Notes under the pieces: model-generated
Told to the model about the DNA's origin: nothing
Databases searched by the model: none
What the model saw: only the letters and a program-made list of their open reading frames with translations
Assembly (NCBI GenBank): GCA_900239685.1
Contig: OENT01000561.1
Location: forward strand, 34,245-98,244
Origin: Rotaria macrura
Lineage: Eukaryota; Rotifera; Eurotatoria; Philodinida; Philodinidae
Direction: 5' to 3'
Length of the DNA: 64,000 bases
Shown here: in pieces, positions 38,452 to 50,043 of the stretch
How positions within the stretch are numbered: position 1 is the stretch's first letter
How the letters are laid out: each line of letters starts with the position of its first letter
Program-made: the position numbers and the translations under genes

Positions 38452-41085
38452 TGTACTAAACTTTCTTTTTTTGTTTCAAGTGCAAAACAATTCGGAATTT
38501 AATTCTTTCAATTTGTTTTACGTAGGATAATTTCCTGTACTTAATTCTATAGTTAACTATAACCCCTATTTTAGAAAAAAAATCTAGAAAACGAAGAACA
38601 TTTTTTCGGAGACATTTTTGAAAGGATATTTTTAGGGTCATTTTTGACCTTATTCCCATCATCAATACAAGATCAAAAACTTTGTTCTTCTACTTAAAAT
38701 GAATAGAAGAACAGGAATATTCGATATTTACTTTCTGATAGATGACTATTGTACATGATGTAACGCCACAACTTTCGCTATTGATTTGAGGGAAGAAAAT
38801 ATTTGGCGATGTAAATGAAACAGACTACTGTGCAGATTCACTTCTCTCGATGGTAAAACCAAAGACGAATGAATTGTTTTTGTGTATCCTCTCAATGAAG
38901 GAGATTCCGTATTCTTGATATATATTTGCAATCAAACGCAATTTTCGATAGAAAGTGATCCTATCAATGCTCACATAGTCTTGCGGCAAATAATTTGGAT
39001 GATTTGTCTTACTGTTAAGTGATTCAACAGATTTTCATAAAATAAATTCATCGAAAAATAGGTGAAGGAAACATATTTGTAGCTTAGCACTAATTGAAAT
39101 AAGCGTCTCTTATTATTTTGCTTGCGTGATTTTCATGAACTAATTCAAGAAGATTTTGACGTTGGTGATTGAGTTTCTTTTTTTGTAACTAATGAGACTT
39201 AAGTCAGTTTTGTCGGTTGTTTCAAGTTTTCTAGCGCATGTTGGACACTTTCTTCGTCATGAAAATCGAAAGTTGCTACTCGTAGATTATTTACACACTA
39301 TTGTATATCTTGTAAACTATTGACGTAGGATGTATTAGGTTCGTTTAATGCATCATTGAAGACATTGACAATGGTCGATAATGATGAAAGACTATGATTT
39401 ACCTTGTGCCATATTTACTACAAGATAACGAATGAATTGTCTTGAAACTGTTCGAGCACTTCAGGATAGTCACGTTTTTTTATATTCGATACTACTTACG
39501 TCTGGTTATTTTGAGAAAGAAGATCTTGCTTCATGAGAGTGAATGGCGTGAACGAATCATTGGTTACGACATTCACCCGTAAGCTTTCTAAGAATTTCAG
39601 TCTCAACTATGAAAGACTTTTTTAATGACACTAACATGATGAAAATATTCGGGTAGATAAAATTTTACTAATCGTACAACAACACGAGAGAGTGATCGTG
39701 TTGTTGCCTAAATGTAACGGAAGAGCGTAAATAGAGAAAAGTTGTAATAGAGATCGGATAATAGTTTTCGTCGTTGGCCACCGAACAGAATCATGAAATA
39801 TCTTCCCAATAGTATCTGCATAAACCGTTATCATTTTAAACTATCAGTACCAATGCCAGTTCATTGCTGCGATATGTTCTGTTCCTATTCTCTTATAAAT
39901 CATCAATTAGAACACACTATATTCACTTGATCTTGTAGAATTCTGATCAAATAATGACAAATGAACGTTGAACAAAATTTTTCTAGTTGTTCTTTACAAG
40001 TTCTGTGAAGACAATACAGACCACGTCTGGAAAATAACTGTTCTTGGTTTAATGTATTTCTTTAATCGCCTGCAATGAAGTTTCATTTAAAAACGAAACG
40101 AGCTTTTATGATTCAATAGTGATTACAGTGCTCGAATGTTCCAATTGATCTGTTGATGCTTCTTCATACTACACTATGTCATTTCTGAATAATAGGAAAA
40201 ACCAACGAAAAATCTAAAATTCTAATTCGTACAAGTCTCCAGTTGTAAAGATAACAGGAATATACATCAGCTCAAAAAATGTTGAGAAGTGGTGGTTGGA
40301 AAAGCAAAAGAAGATAATATCACTTAAATTGTCGATCAAATCAGTATGTAACCCGATGGCTTTCGATTGTTGCTCGATGAAAACATGAGCTCAAATATGA
40401 TGTATAGTGAAAGAAATCTCTTTCCAAATTAAACTAATGTTACCGATGGAAGAAGCTTAATGCATCATTTTTCCAAATATTTCTTTTCAATATCTACTCA
40501 GTGAAAGCAGAGATATATTCTTTAGACTAAAAGGACAGAGTCTGTACGCGAAAATTTGTCTGAACCTCTCTATCCGGTTATCTGCAACAGTGACTACAAT
40601 TGTTCACATCGATACTAGAAATAACCGTAGTCATGTTTCATTACATCTATGCAGTTCTCACTGGAACCTCATCCATGACTGCCTATCATAGAGACAACAT
40701 TGAGTGGCTATTTGATAAAAAATGCTCATCAATTCAGCCCAACTGACAATAAATATGACAGAAATGACCACTGCTATATTAAAAGTGACCAAAACCATCA
40801 CCTAAACATCCACGAAGACTCTTCAAGTGAAGACATGAATGAAGCAGATCAGTCAATAGACATCGACATCACCCCATACCGTCATGCACTCATTAAAAAG
40901 TCAAATTTTTAATGCGAATCATGATGAATGCGTGGAGTGAAGGTTTTTTCTTTCCTGGCATCCAACTTCAACAAGTAAATTTCTGCAGATCAAAATTAAT
41001 CTAAAATATTCCATAAACAAATCTACATCTAGTGAACGTAAACAAGCCATGAAAGATTGACGATAGACTGATTCAGCAGTCCGAT

Positions 41086-43416
41086 TTATGATGATGTCGG
41101 CGACATGAAAAATTCCAGTTCAACTATCGGTAATTCAACCGAACATTTGAGATGATCGACATGATCAATGAACGGAAATGTTGGTAAAACTTTTCTATTC
41201 AGTAGTACACGTTGAACGTAAATATTTTCAGGTGAATTATTATGAGCAATAATCTTCAATGTGCATTGACCATCATTACGACGAATCGTAATACGATCGA
41301 AAGCTGGACTTCCAAGTAGATAAATCGATGAACCGGCGAGTGGATAGAAACCCATACTTGTAAAAAGATACCACGCTGACATTGTCCCATAATCGTCGTT
41401 GCCTGGCAACCCATCGGGTTTTATCGTATAAGCATGATCAAGTATCCAACGAGAGTGTTTTTGGGTCAGATCCGATCGATTGGCATAGTGAAATTGCCAA
41501 ACAGAAAATAGATCATGTTCATTTCCTGGCCAATAGTAAGGATTAGGTAAAACTGTCCATGGCCACAGTCGACTACGTACAAAAAAAGTATCGAGTTCTT
41601 GAACAAAACTCTCTCGACTACCGAATAATTCAATTAGACGTGGTGTATTATGTGGTACGAAAAATCTATAATGCCATGCATCGCCTTCAACATAACGATT
41701 ATCGAATGGATTAAGTTGTTCGATTTCATTTGATGGACAAAAGAAATCCCCGTTAAGTTTTCGAGCACAGAAAAATTTTGTTTCATTATCAAATACATGT
41801 TCAAACCATCGTGATCGATTATAGTATTCTTGAGCTTCGTCGATGAGTCCGGCAGCAGACATGACGTTACCGATAGCCCAGTCATCGTATGCATAACTCA
41901 AGGTTAGTGGCGCCGAATCGTGATCCAGTTCATATGGCACATATTGATATTTGACATATGTCGGTGGATCAAAACGACTGTCATGTACTTGCACTTTATT
42001 AGCCACTTTTCTTAATGCTTCGATAACTTGGGTCATATTAAGATGAATTGTATGTTCATGTTTCATGATTAAATCACTTATTAAAATATCTGCATGTGAA
42101 CCGATCATACAATTCGTGTATCCGTTAGCAAATGGCCATTTCGGTAAATCTCCACCTTGCTCTACAATAAGCATAATCGAACGAATAATATCGTTGGCCC
42201 GTTGTGAATCATGAAAAACGAGAAAAGGTATTTGTGTTCGGTGGACATCCCATATTGATAGATCTGTGTAGATATGTTTCATATCATCAGGTTTAGTATG
42301 TATTTGGCCATCGACACCTAAGTAGACGCCGTTTGACTCGTCCCATTGCGTTGGACTCGATAGTGAATGAACAAGCGCAGTGTTGAATTTGATTACAGCT
42401 TCTTGATTCCAGTCGGCGCTGACCTAGTAAATTGCGAGAAGTTTTTAACATATCCTTTTCTCTCGTTACAAACGAATTGAACATACTTCGAAAAGAGACA
42501 TTTCATTAAGCCAATTTTGTTGTACAAGTTCACGAATAGAATCGAATGATTTTAGTTGAGTTTGCATTTCTAAGTTTGTACGTGCTTGTTCCATTGAAAC
42601 AAAACTTAAACTTACATAGGCTGTAATTTGTTGTTGATCAGCAGGTAAAACAACATAGGCACCTGATGAACATCCATCAATCATTGTTTGTCCATGTTCT
42701 AGACGACCGTTTGTCCAAACACCAAAATCGGTCCAATTAGTAAATGTAATAATAAAATATGTTGTCACGCCACCAAAATTTCTGGAAAAATCTGCTTCAA
42801 AATGGATAGAACCGGTTATTTCGTTTTTCTTTGGATCGATCATCACGTGACTCTGATTACAAGCATTCACTGGTAAGGTATAACTACTATCAATAAGTAT
42901 AATACGATGCTTTTTATTGCTATTATCGAATGAATATCGATGAATACCAACTTGTTCAGTAGCAGTCAATTCAACATCGACGCTATGCGTATCGAGATAG
43001 ACCTGATAGAAGCCAGGCTCGGCTCGTTCACGTTCATGCCTAAATACACTTCGATAGCCATTTCTTGTTGAAATCAAACGTTGTAAATGGTTGTCATCAT
43101 CGACTTGAATCGGAAAGATGCCAACTTCACCATAGTCCTGAAGACCGGCACCAAACATATGTGTATGTGAGAAAACATTAATGTGCGTATCTGAATATTG
43201 GTAACCAGCATAATGCTCGAATCTAATTGGAATATCCAACGCATCACTTGTATCAGGACTAAGACGAAGTGCACCATATGGACTTTGGACACCAAGAGGC
43301 AAACTTCCTGCACCATAACCAAAACCACCAGTACCTATATACAAGTTGAGTGGCGGAAAAGTGATGGCACCTACGCTTGTTACCAGCAACAGTAGGATAT
43401 ACCAACGCTCGATCAT
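41086..43416 (-). CDS. Secreted alpha-1,2-mannosidase, glycoside hydrolase family 92 (2 exons)
   Basis: Calcium-dependent exo-alpha-mannosidase expected to trim mannose from N-glycans or fungal/yeast mannan. Exons 43416-42487 and 42423-41086, split by a 63-nt phase-0 intron, give 755 aa. Residues 1-17 form a signal peptide (YILLLLVTSVGA). The N-terminal beta-sandwich domain starts PPLNLYIGTGGFGYGAGSLP, and the catalytic domain contains TDLSIWDVHRTQIPF, WPFANGYTNCMIGSHAD and the GH92 signature GNDDYGTMSAWYLFTSMGFYP. Length matches the usual 700-800 aa and no key motif is missing. GH92 is dominated by Bacteroidetes and other bacteria, with fungal members. An animal copy with a host-type intron suggests an older horizontal acquisition. 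Confidence 0.95.
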
Positions 43417-44718
43417 ATTCTTTTTTACTTTTGATTGGAATATCTTTCACTTCACAAGAATCAACTGATGAGAAAAAGTGACCAAATGATAAACTAAAAA
43501 CAGCTGCTATATATTTATTTTTTTTATTAAAATACGAGATAAAAAGATTTAATCTATTTATGGCCATCAATATCACCGCTTGAAAATTTGGTGACAACGG
43601 AATCTAATTGTATTTACTCTTATTTTTTTAATTGTGAAAGCCTGCTCAGGAAAACATGAATTAGGAATACGTTCGAGTGACTGGTGATGAGCCTAAAGAG
43701 ATGACCTAAACCCACACTGATAACTACGACTATAGAGGAATCAGCACAGACCTCCTAAAGGCAAAACTCTATCAATATATGCAGTCTATCCTTTCGATTT
43801 CTATTCTGAATAAAACAATGGAGCTTGATTCCCTAAACATAATATTTTCACGTAAGAAAGTAAGTTGTGTAACAGTAAAATTTTTCATTCCATCGTTCTT
43901 GCTCTTCCAAATGACAAATCATGGCGAAATCAGAGAAAAAAACTGTTTCAATAAATAAGCATAATAAAATCTTTGCAAACCATTAAAATAGTTCGTTGAC
44001 TATTCTATTCTTTATATGAAATTTTCTTTTAGTTATACAGTAAAACCATTCTAATATAGGCACCATTGGGACTAGGGATGTACCGAGACCGAGCTTGAAC
44101 CGAGATTCTCGGTCTGCGATCAGTCTCGGCTACTCTCAGTATTAACCTCTTTGTTAACTTCAAATATGGTCACATTGAAGTAGAGATATACACTCAGTTA
44201 TGCTTAGCTAATTTTTCTTCCCAATAACGACGTTGGATGAAAATTCGTGACCGATGCAAAACAAAATTAATATAAGTGTCAGTAATAAAAGACCGTTTCG
44301 ATTTTGAGAGTTTTTCATATTTGTATGGTATCATTTACAAAAGTACTATCTTTTCATTCCTGTGGTACCGCTCAGACATTCGTGTAAACTTTTTTGCTCA
44401 TCTTCTATTTGTGATGTTCACAAACAGATCGAATAAGATGTGCTGATCCCAAATATGGTGTGTTTTTGAAGACTTCTCTCTCCAAAAAAGACGTGTGAAT
44501 CACTTTTAGAAGAGTCAAAAATCAGTTTTTAGTGGAAAATGTCACTGATTTATGCGAATGATTCACTAAAATTAAATCTGTCAGACACATAATCTTTTAC
44601 TCTATTGGATTTTGGATGAAGATCTACATATAAGAATACCTCTCGATTGATAATAGCCAAACACTGCTTTCAATGGGCCCAATACCATAAGCACTGGTTT
44701 CTTCGACTGACAGAACTC
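43417..44718. other. Intergenic; word-rich patch at 44083-44150
   Basis: No gene seen. Around 44083-44150 the words ACCGAGA and TCTCGGT recur in both orientations after TAGGGATGTACC. A related TAGGGATGCACC occurs at 54467. This may be the end of another small transposon family. Confidence 0.4.
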
Positions 44719-46847
44719 CCCAGGCAGACAAAATTATTAAAAAAACGCATTAAAATGACGTATCAGCGTTAAAACGCCGTTTTTACGATATTTCGACACA
44801 TTTTTAGGCGTTTTACTTTCAAAACGCGTCAAACTGCGTTAGATTTTTGTAAATTTATGCGTTTTTACCCGTGTTTCGTATAACATTCCGGAGTTTTACA
44901 GCGTTCGAACGCGAAAATATCTGTGAAAAAAACCATTTTAACGCGTATTTTCCTAGAAGTAATTAAACGCGTATTATCTCTCGCGTTTTTTAAAGCGTAT
45001 TCCTGTTAACGCTATTTAATGTGCTCAATTGTTACTCATTATTTTTCATTTAGAGTAATTATGTAAAGCTGATGTATGAGTACAGTTCTTCAGATAAGTT
45101 TGAATTCGGATGTATTTTTCACTACAATTATTTTGATTGTTATGGACATAGTTGTTGTTCGTTTTGTGCTTTATGAAAATTTGATACTGCACAGTCAAAT
45201 AAACGTCTGAAAATAACTAGTTCCAACCGTGTTTAAATTTCTTTAAAACGACGTTTTCAAGATTTCTTGAATGTGTTGCAATATTTAATTAAAACACGTG
45301 GATTTTTTTCTTATTTATGCTTTTCTATCTGTTAACAACTTTAATTTCACGAGATTTAACGCGTTGGTCTACAAACAAGTTTTATTACGTATAAAGTTTA
45401 CTGTGATTCGATCTATGGAAAGTTTCTTGTACTTAGCAAAAAATAAAATAAACACACAGAACTGTGCAGAAATTCATGATTTGTCTTTTTAGTCCATCGA
45501 GAATGAAATCTTCGAAATGACCGATTTTTCGGTCTTATCCTGCGAACCCATTAGTAGAAATTAAAATCTACCAAAAGCATATTTTGAATTCAGTAAAAAT
45601 TCTCATTTCTACTAAAATAGGAATATGTTCATTTATGGTAAAACAGAGGTATTTTGGGCACAAAGAGTTATCCTGATATCTAATAACTGAAGATGTAATA
45701 TATTAGATGAACATATATTTTTGGTTAAATTCGCATATCAAAATTCCAAAACATATGTTTAAATATACTCTGAAAATATTTAAAACAATGTACGTACCTT
45801 TTAAAAATACTCTTAAAACATTATCATACATTTTTTCAAATGCGTCTAGAAAAACTGTATATTTTCTGTTAGATACTTATATGTATTGTTTTAAAGATTT
45901 CTGAAAATTTTATTGGTTGATTTTTTCAGAATATGTTTAGAGGATACAGTTTTCGAAGTGTCTGTTTAAATAATAAAAAAAATATTCTGAAAAATTTTTA
46001 TTAATCATCTAAAGAACTATAAGCATATGTTTCAGATGAATATTAGTTTTTCTTTGTATCCCAGGATAGCTCAAACGCAGCTAATGCAGGCTTAAATCTT
46101 AATTTTATGAGGCATCCCAAGAAACGATCAGAATTGATTTCATTTTCTGGGTCTAATTCTATTCCATTGGAATAGTATTTTCAATTCAACTTACATTCGT
46201 AAGACTAGTCAAATGGACAACACATTCGACTCTCATTCAGCACACCTTGGGATCGAATCTTGGTTAACACAGAAAGTTCGGAAATTTCACTGAATGATAT
46301 TAATTGAAATACAAACAAGGTATCATCAGTAGATAACAATCAATGAAAAAAAACAGAAGAATTCTTGATGACTGGCTAATTGCGACAAACAAAAGAAAAA
46401 TACGCGTGAAAACGAGATCATTTTTTAACGAAGAAATGTTCGTTTCTCAGGAGAATCATTCCGACCATTGGATCCGATCATGTTTCTATTGGGGTTTCTC
46501 TAATCCGACGAAATCCCATCGGATTCCTGGTTGCGATCCGAGATTCGGATCCCTAGTATTGGATCTTATCGAATCCTACTATCGGAATCCGATTGGATTT
46601 CATCGTATGATAAAACAGGCCTCCACTATTGGGATTAAATGCTAATTCGTACACAAATAAGAAAATAGGTTTCTTCCGTCGGATCCGTTACTGTTTCCAC
46701 AACCCGGATTCCCATAAGATTCCATCGGATTCATTCACTTGAGTTAGTAACTTTAACGCGTTATGAACGCGTAAAAATGTGCGCTTCCGACGATGTTTTT
46801 TAGGTTAAATTTTTGACGCGCTTTTTTTCTTAATTTGTCTGACTGGG
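44719..46847. mobile_element. Non-autonomous DNA transposon with CCCAG termini and ACGCG-word arrays, 2.1 kb
   Basis: The left end CCCAGGCAGACAAAATTATT and the right end, read inverted, CCCAGTCAGACAAATTAAG form imperfect terminal repeats of about 30 bp continuing into A-rich then GCG words. Inside the left end (about 44750-45020) and right end (46745-46825) the words AACGC, ACGCG and GCGTT recur many times in both orientations. The middle is AT-rich without a transposase; frames such as 45707-45904 are not family-like. Flanking dinucleotides are TC and TT, so a target duplication is unproven. Confidence 0.65.
46480..46740. repeat. Patch of degenerate GGATTCC/ATCGGA words
   Basis: Within the 44719-46847 element, GGATTC, GGATCC, ATCGGA and TCCGAT recur in both orientations over about 260 bases. 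It probably represents a nested second word-filled element. The open frame 46343-46645 overlaps it and is incidental. Confidence 0.6.
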
Positions 46848-48017
46848 TTATTTGAATTATGAAATATTTGAAAGAGGACTAGTACTACTTAGGATAATTA
46901 CATCTACTCTTTTTACATAATATGAATATCCCTTTAATCAATGATAATGTTAATTCCGAAACAAGTGACATAGTAACAGTGATGCATATTTAGTTTTATT
47001 CAACTACGAACAACTAATGCGACTGTGATTTACTTCAGCAAAGTATATGAATCGAGACAATGTAGCAAAATGATGAAGTTTTTTTTGAAGTTTAATATAA
47101 TTAGAAAATGAACGAAGAAGAATTTATAATAAAGCAGTTTGTCTAGTGATTACAGTAGGAATACTTTTACAGTTCAACGATAATACAGTGCGTAAATGAT
47201 CTGGTGCCGTCACGGTCACTATTTGATATGTTCTGCTAATTAGATCGAAGAGTGTATCGGTTGCTGTCGTTCTAAAGAGGAACCCGTAACAAACAGCATG
47301 AGAGTCTTTGCATTTTGTCGAAAATTGATTTTTCCAAACACAGTAATTTATAACAATTGCGTTTACTCTATTTGAATAGATGATTAATATAATAAGACAA
47401 TTCGTAAATGTAATGTTATTATTGTGATTATTATAGAACATATGGACATCAACAGTAGAAGCAAACAAATTGTGTTTTTACATGAGTATTCTAAGTTATA
47501 CTCAATACTCTGAAAAGTAGAATATCAATTTCTTCCGCTGGTGAATTCTCGTCTCATCGAAAAATACAAATCAACTAAAAAGATAAAAAATATGACAAAT
47601 GTATTCTGACTTATTTGATTCTTTCGAAAAAAGAAATAGTTATCAAGTAAAATAGTAAAACCATGCGTATCCTACACTAACGTTTCATCTTCCTAAAATA
47701 CATAGGTAGTTGAAAAATATGAATTCATTATTTATGCCATAGACATTCGTCTGAATTTCAAACTTATTTCTATCATTCATCCGACATTTTATTTCATGTT
47801 ATCAATACCTTCAATCAATTCACTCTATAACTCTTATTATAGTGTCAGATAGATTTTTCAACAGATTCATTCAGTGTCACTCTTTTTAGTTAGTCTGTTG
47901 AAGAAAATGAAAGAATTATGGATAAGTTAGTCACAGTGTGTATATCATTCCCTTGCATTTTTATTCCTAGACGAAACCGTAACGTTAGACAGACAAATTC
48001 GAAGAATCGAGAAGATA
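46848..48017. other. Intergenic; possible isolated exon
   Basis: On the minus strand, 47371-47124 follows an AAATAG acceptor and encodes about 80 residues (VNAIVINYCVWKNQFSTKC to TRQTALL, then stop). It could be the last exon of an unrecognised gene, but no upstream exon was found. Confidence 0.3.
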
Positions 48018-48029
48018 CCCAGGTCGACG

Positions 48030-48345
48030 ATTACGGACTTCGTATACGGCTGTAAACGACCGTATACGCTCCCCACACGATCGTATACGGTCGTATTATA
48101 GCGTTTTACATGGTCCAGTAGTACGGTCGTATATCGCCGTGTCGTAAACGGACAAATACGATCGTATACGGAGGTATACGGTGGAAAATGGAAACCGTTT
48201 ACGGATTTTGTATACGAGGACCATATACGATCGTTTTTCTCTCCGTATATCGTCGTATCTCCCCGTATACAGCACGGAAATATACGATCGTAATACTGGA
48301 CCATGTATTTTGCCGTATTTCTCCGTATACGGTCGTTTACGACCG
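48030..48345. repeat. Degenerate CGTATACG/CGTTTACG word array
   Basis: More than 20 near-copies of CGTATACG, GTCGTATAC and GTAAACGACC in both orientations, mostly self-complementary. No fixed period is visible, so it is not an ordinary tandem satellite. Frames 48181-48486 and 47945-48304 are by-products of the repeats. Confidence 0.85.
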
Positions 48346-48513
48346 TGCTTGGGTGCTTCTACACGATACGCACACCTTCATTGTTTTAACGTATATAAGA
48401 AGGCAAAGGAAAGGAAAACAATTCTATTGGACCATTCTCTCTATCGATTAAAATATTGCGATAAAAGATGTCGTGTAGCTATGTAAGAATTTATTTGAAA
48501 AAAAAAAGACAAT

Positions 48514-49443
48514 TTATTGAATTACATATTTTTCATGAATAGCGCGAACAAGATATTCGAAGGGGCGATCACCAAAACGCTGACGCCACATATACTCAGT
48601 TAAATGAGTACCTAAAAGAGTAACATGTTGCCCCATTTGAGCCATTTTTTTTCGCTTCATGCACATCCATAAATTCTTTATATTCTGCGTGTGCGTTGAA
48701 GTTGTTGGGTCAACGAAATTTACGGAGTGATGGACCGTTTGATGATTGTAACGGTGAGGACCTGGGCCACTAACAATGCCGTTGTAGGCGGCCCACTGAT
48801 CACTGTAAACAGTAGTGCCCGGAAGAATGTATTTGTGGATGATCGGAATGAGTGTTGCTGCGTCGCGTTGATCAACTAAAACAGCGAAACAATCGCGCGT
48901 ATCCCTATCAATGCCGCCAAAAACCCATTGATTCGACACAAGACGTCCCCGATTGTATTTTCTTTTTGTACACGCGCTCTCATCTATTTCAACAATATGT
49001 CCGGGTCCTCCAATGACCACCGAATGTTTAACAAAATACTCACCACACAAATCTCGAGCAAAATTCTTCCAATCAACTATTGTTGATTCGCTCGCAAACT
49101 TACAATGTCGTCTTAAAAATTTATGAGAATCGATTTGTTGTGCCCAGAAGTACATCAGATCAAGAACTTGACGAATTGTAAGCTTTGAATTAGAGAAAAA
49201 CGTACCGTGTCGAATAGTTCTTGTCGTTTTACATTTACCGCATCTCCAAAGATATTCATCTTCTGCTCGTGCAGAAGAACCTAATTTCCAATTATTATGA
49301 CCTTGAGCACAAGGTTCATTTAAAGTAAAACCAATCAAGCTAACGTTTTGGCAAAAATCAATGCATTTTTTAGTGCTGTTAGTCAATTCGCACCATTCAC
49401 GAATATCAAGTTTATCAAGAGATGTAAGTAATACAATATCCAT
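48514..49443 (-). CDS. Transposase, ISXO2/IS1595 (Merlin) DDE family
   Basis: Cut-and-paste transposase of 309 aa, encoded without introns inside its own inverted repeats. A zinc ribbon lies at about 45-75 (Cys..His, then WRCGKCKTTRTIRHGTFF), followed by a helical region (QVLDLMYFWAQQIDSHKFLRR). The catalytic core has HIVEIDESACTKRKYNRGR with the first Asp, WVFGGIDRDTRDCF, and TTVYSDQWAAY with the second Asp. At the third catalytic site the family normally shows HTxxIExxW; here it is HTQNIKNLW, with Lys (AAG) where Glu is expected. The frame is otherwise intact, so loss of activity by one substitution, or a tolerated variant, are both possible. Confidence 0.92.
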   Translation of the reverse strand: MDIVLLTSLDKLDIREWCELTNSTKKCIDFCQNVSLIGFTLNEPCAQGHNNWKLGSSARAEDEYLWRCGKCKTTRTIRHGTFFSNSKLTIRQVLDLMYFWAQQIDSHKFLRRHCKFASESTIVDWKNFARDLCGEYFVKHSVVIGGPGHIVEIDESACTKRKYNRGRLVSNQWVFGGIDRDTRDCFAVLVDQRDAATLIPIIHKYILPGTTVYSDQWAAYNGIVSGPGPHRYNHQTVHHSVNFVDPTTSTHTQNIKNLWMCMKRKKMAQMGQHVTLLGTHLTEYMWRQRFGDRPFEYLVRAIHEKYVIQ

Positions 49444-49727
49444 GTTAGAGTGAAATTCTTTCCCGTTTACATATCTTATATATGTACAATTTCTATTAAC
49501 TAATTAATTGAATTTTCAAAAATTTACTTCTAATTCTATCATTCTATTAGAACAATATCGCTCTTTTTCTACTACTTTCATGTAACGTCATCTTTGATCG
49601 CCATATTTTAATCGATAGAGAGAATGGTCCAATAGAATTTTTTTCCTTTCCTTTGCCTTCTTATATAATTTGAAACAATGAAGGTGTGCGCATCATGTAG
49701 AAGCACCCCGTGCTTGTTCGACCTGGG

Positions 49728-50043
49728 TATCCTTTCGCTACCCCGCTGACAAAAAGTATTTTTATTTGAAATAATCCAAAAACGTATTATTAGTCATCAA
49801 TAAAAGGAAAAAAATGAATGGATGATGGTAAAATCAGGACTCGAAAAATGATTGGCTCTTCATTGAGCTGTGGAATTGGGCAATCATCTTGATTTCTTAT
49901 AATCACGTGTTTGGTTGGCTTCCCATTAGACCAATCTTTACATAATAGTTTAATCATTCTTCACATTTGATATACGTTCCGTTCAATTAACTTTAGTATT
50001 GATCTTCTTAAACTTCAATTGAAAAGTTAAACATAACTATCCG
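49728..50043. other. Spacer upstream of the PPR gene
   Basis: AT-rich, presumably the promoter and 5' UTR of the PPR gene. No distinct element seen. Confidence 0.4.

Larger units (their letters stand above)
35810..41085. other. Gene-poor 5.3-kb region with transposon remnants
   Basis: Contains a divergent copy of a dispersed repeat (about 37405-37617) and an inverted-repeat element (38243-38451), listed separately. Plus frame 40700-40912 (70 aa, acidic, ending KKSNF) has protein-like composition but no family or splice support. Other frames look non-coding. Confidence 0.45.
48018..49727. mobile_element. IS1595/Merlin-type DNA transposon with CGTATACG-word array, 1.7 kb
   Basis: Ends are CCCAGGTCGA and its inverse, flanked by TA on both sides. 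Inside lie inverted repeats of about 140 bp (48341-48482 and 49594-49720) sharing GGTGCTTCTACA and GAAGGCAAAGGAAAGG. On the left only, about 310 bases of degenerate CGTATACGGTCGTATACG words (48030-48345) separate the outer 10 bp from the inner repeat. The transposase gene is on the minus strand between the arms. Confidence 0.85.

Noticed and set aside
40700-40912. 70-aa acidic frame (HEDSSSEDMNEADQS)
   Set aside because: Composition is protein-like, but there is no splice context, family match or clear promoter; could be a real small gene, left uncalled.
48181-48486. Overlapping frames of 87-119 aa on both strands
   Set aside because: They are produced by the CGTATACG word array inside a transposon end; the palindromic words keep several frames open.
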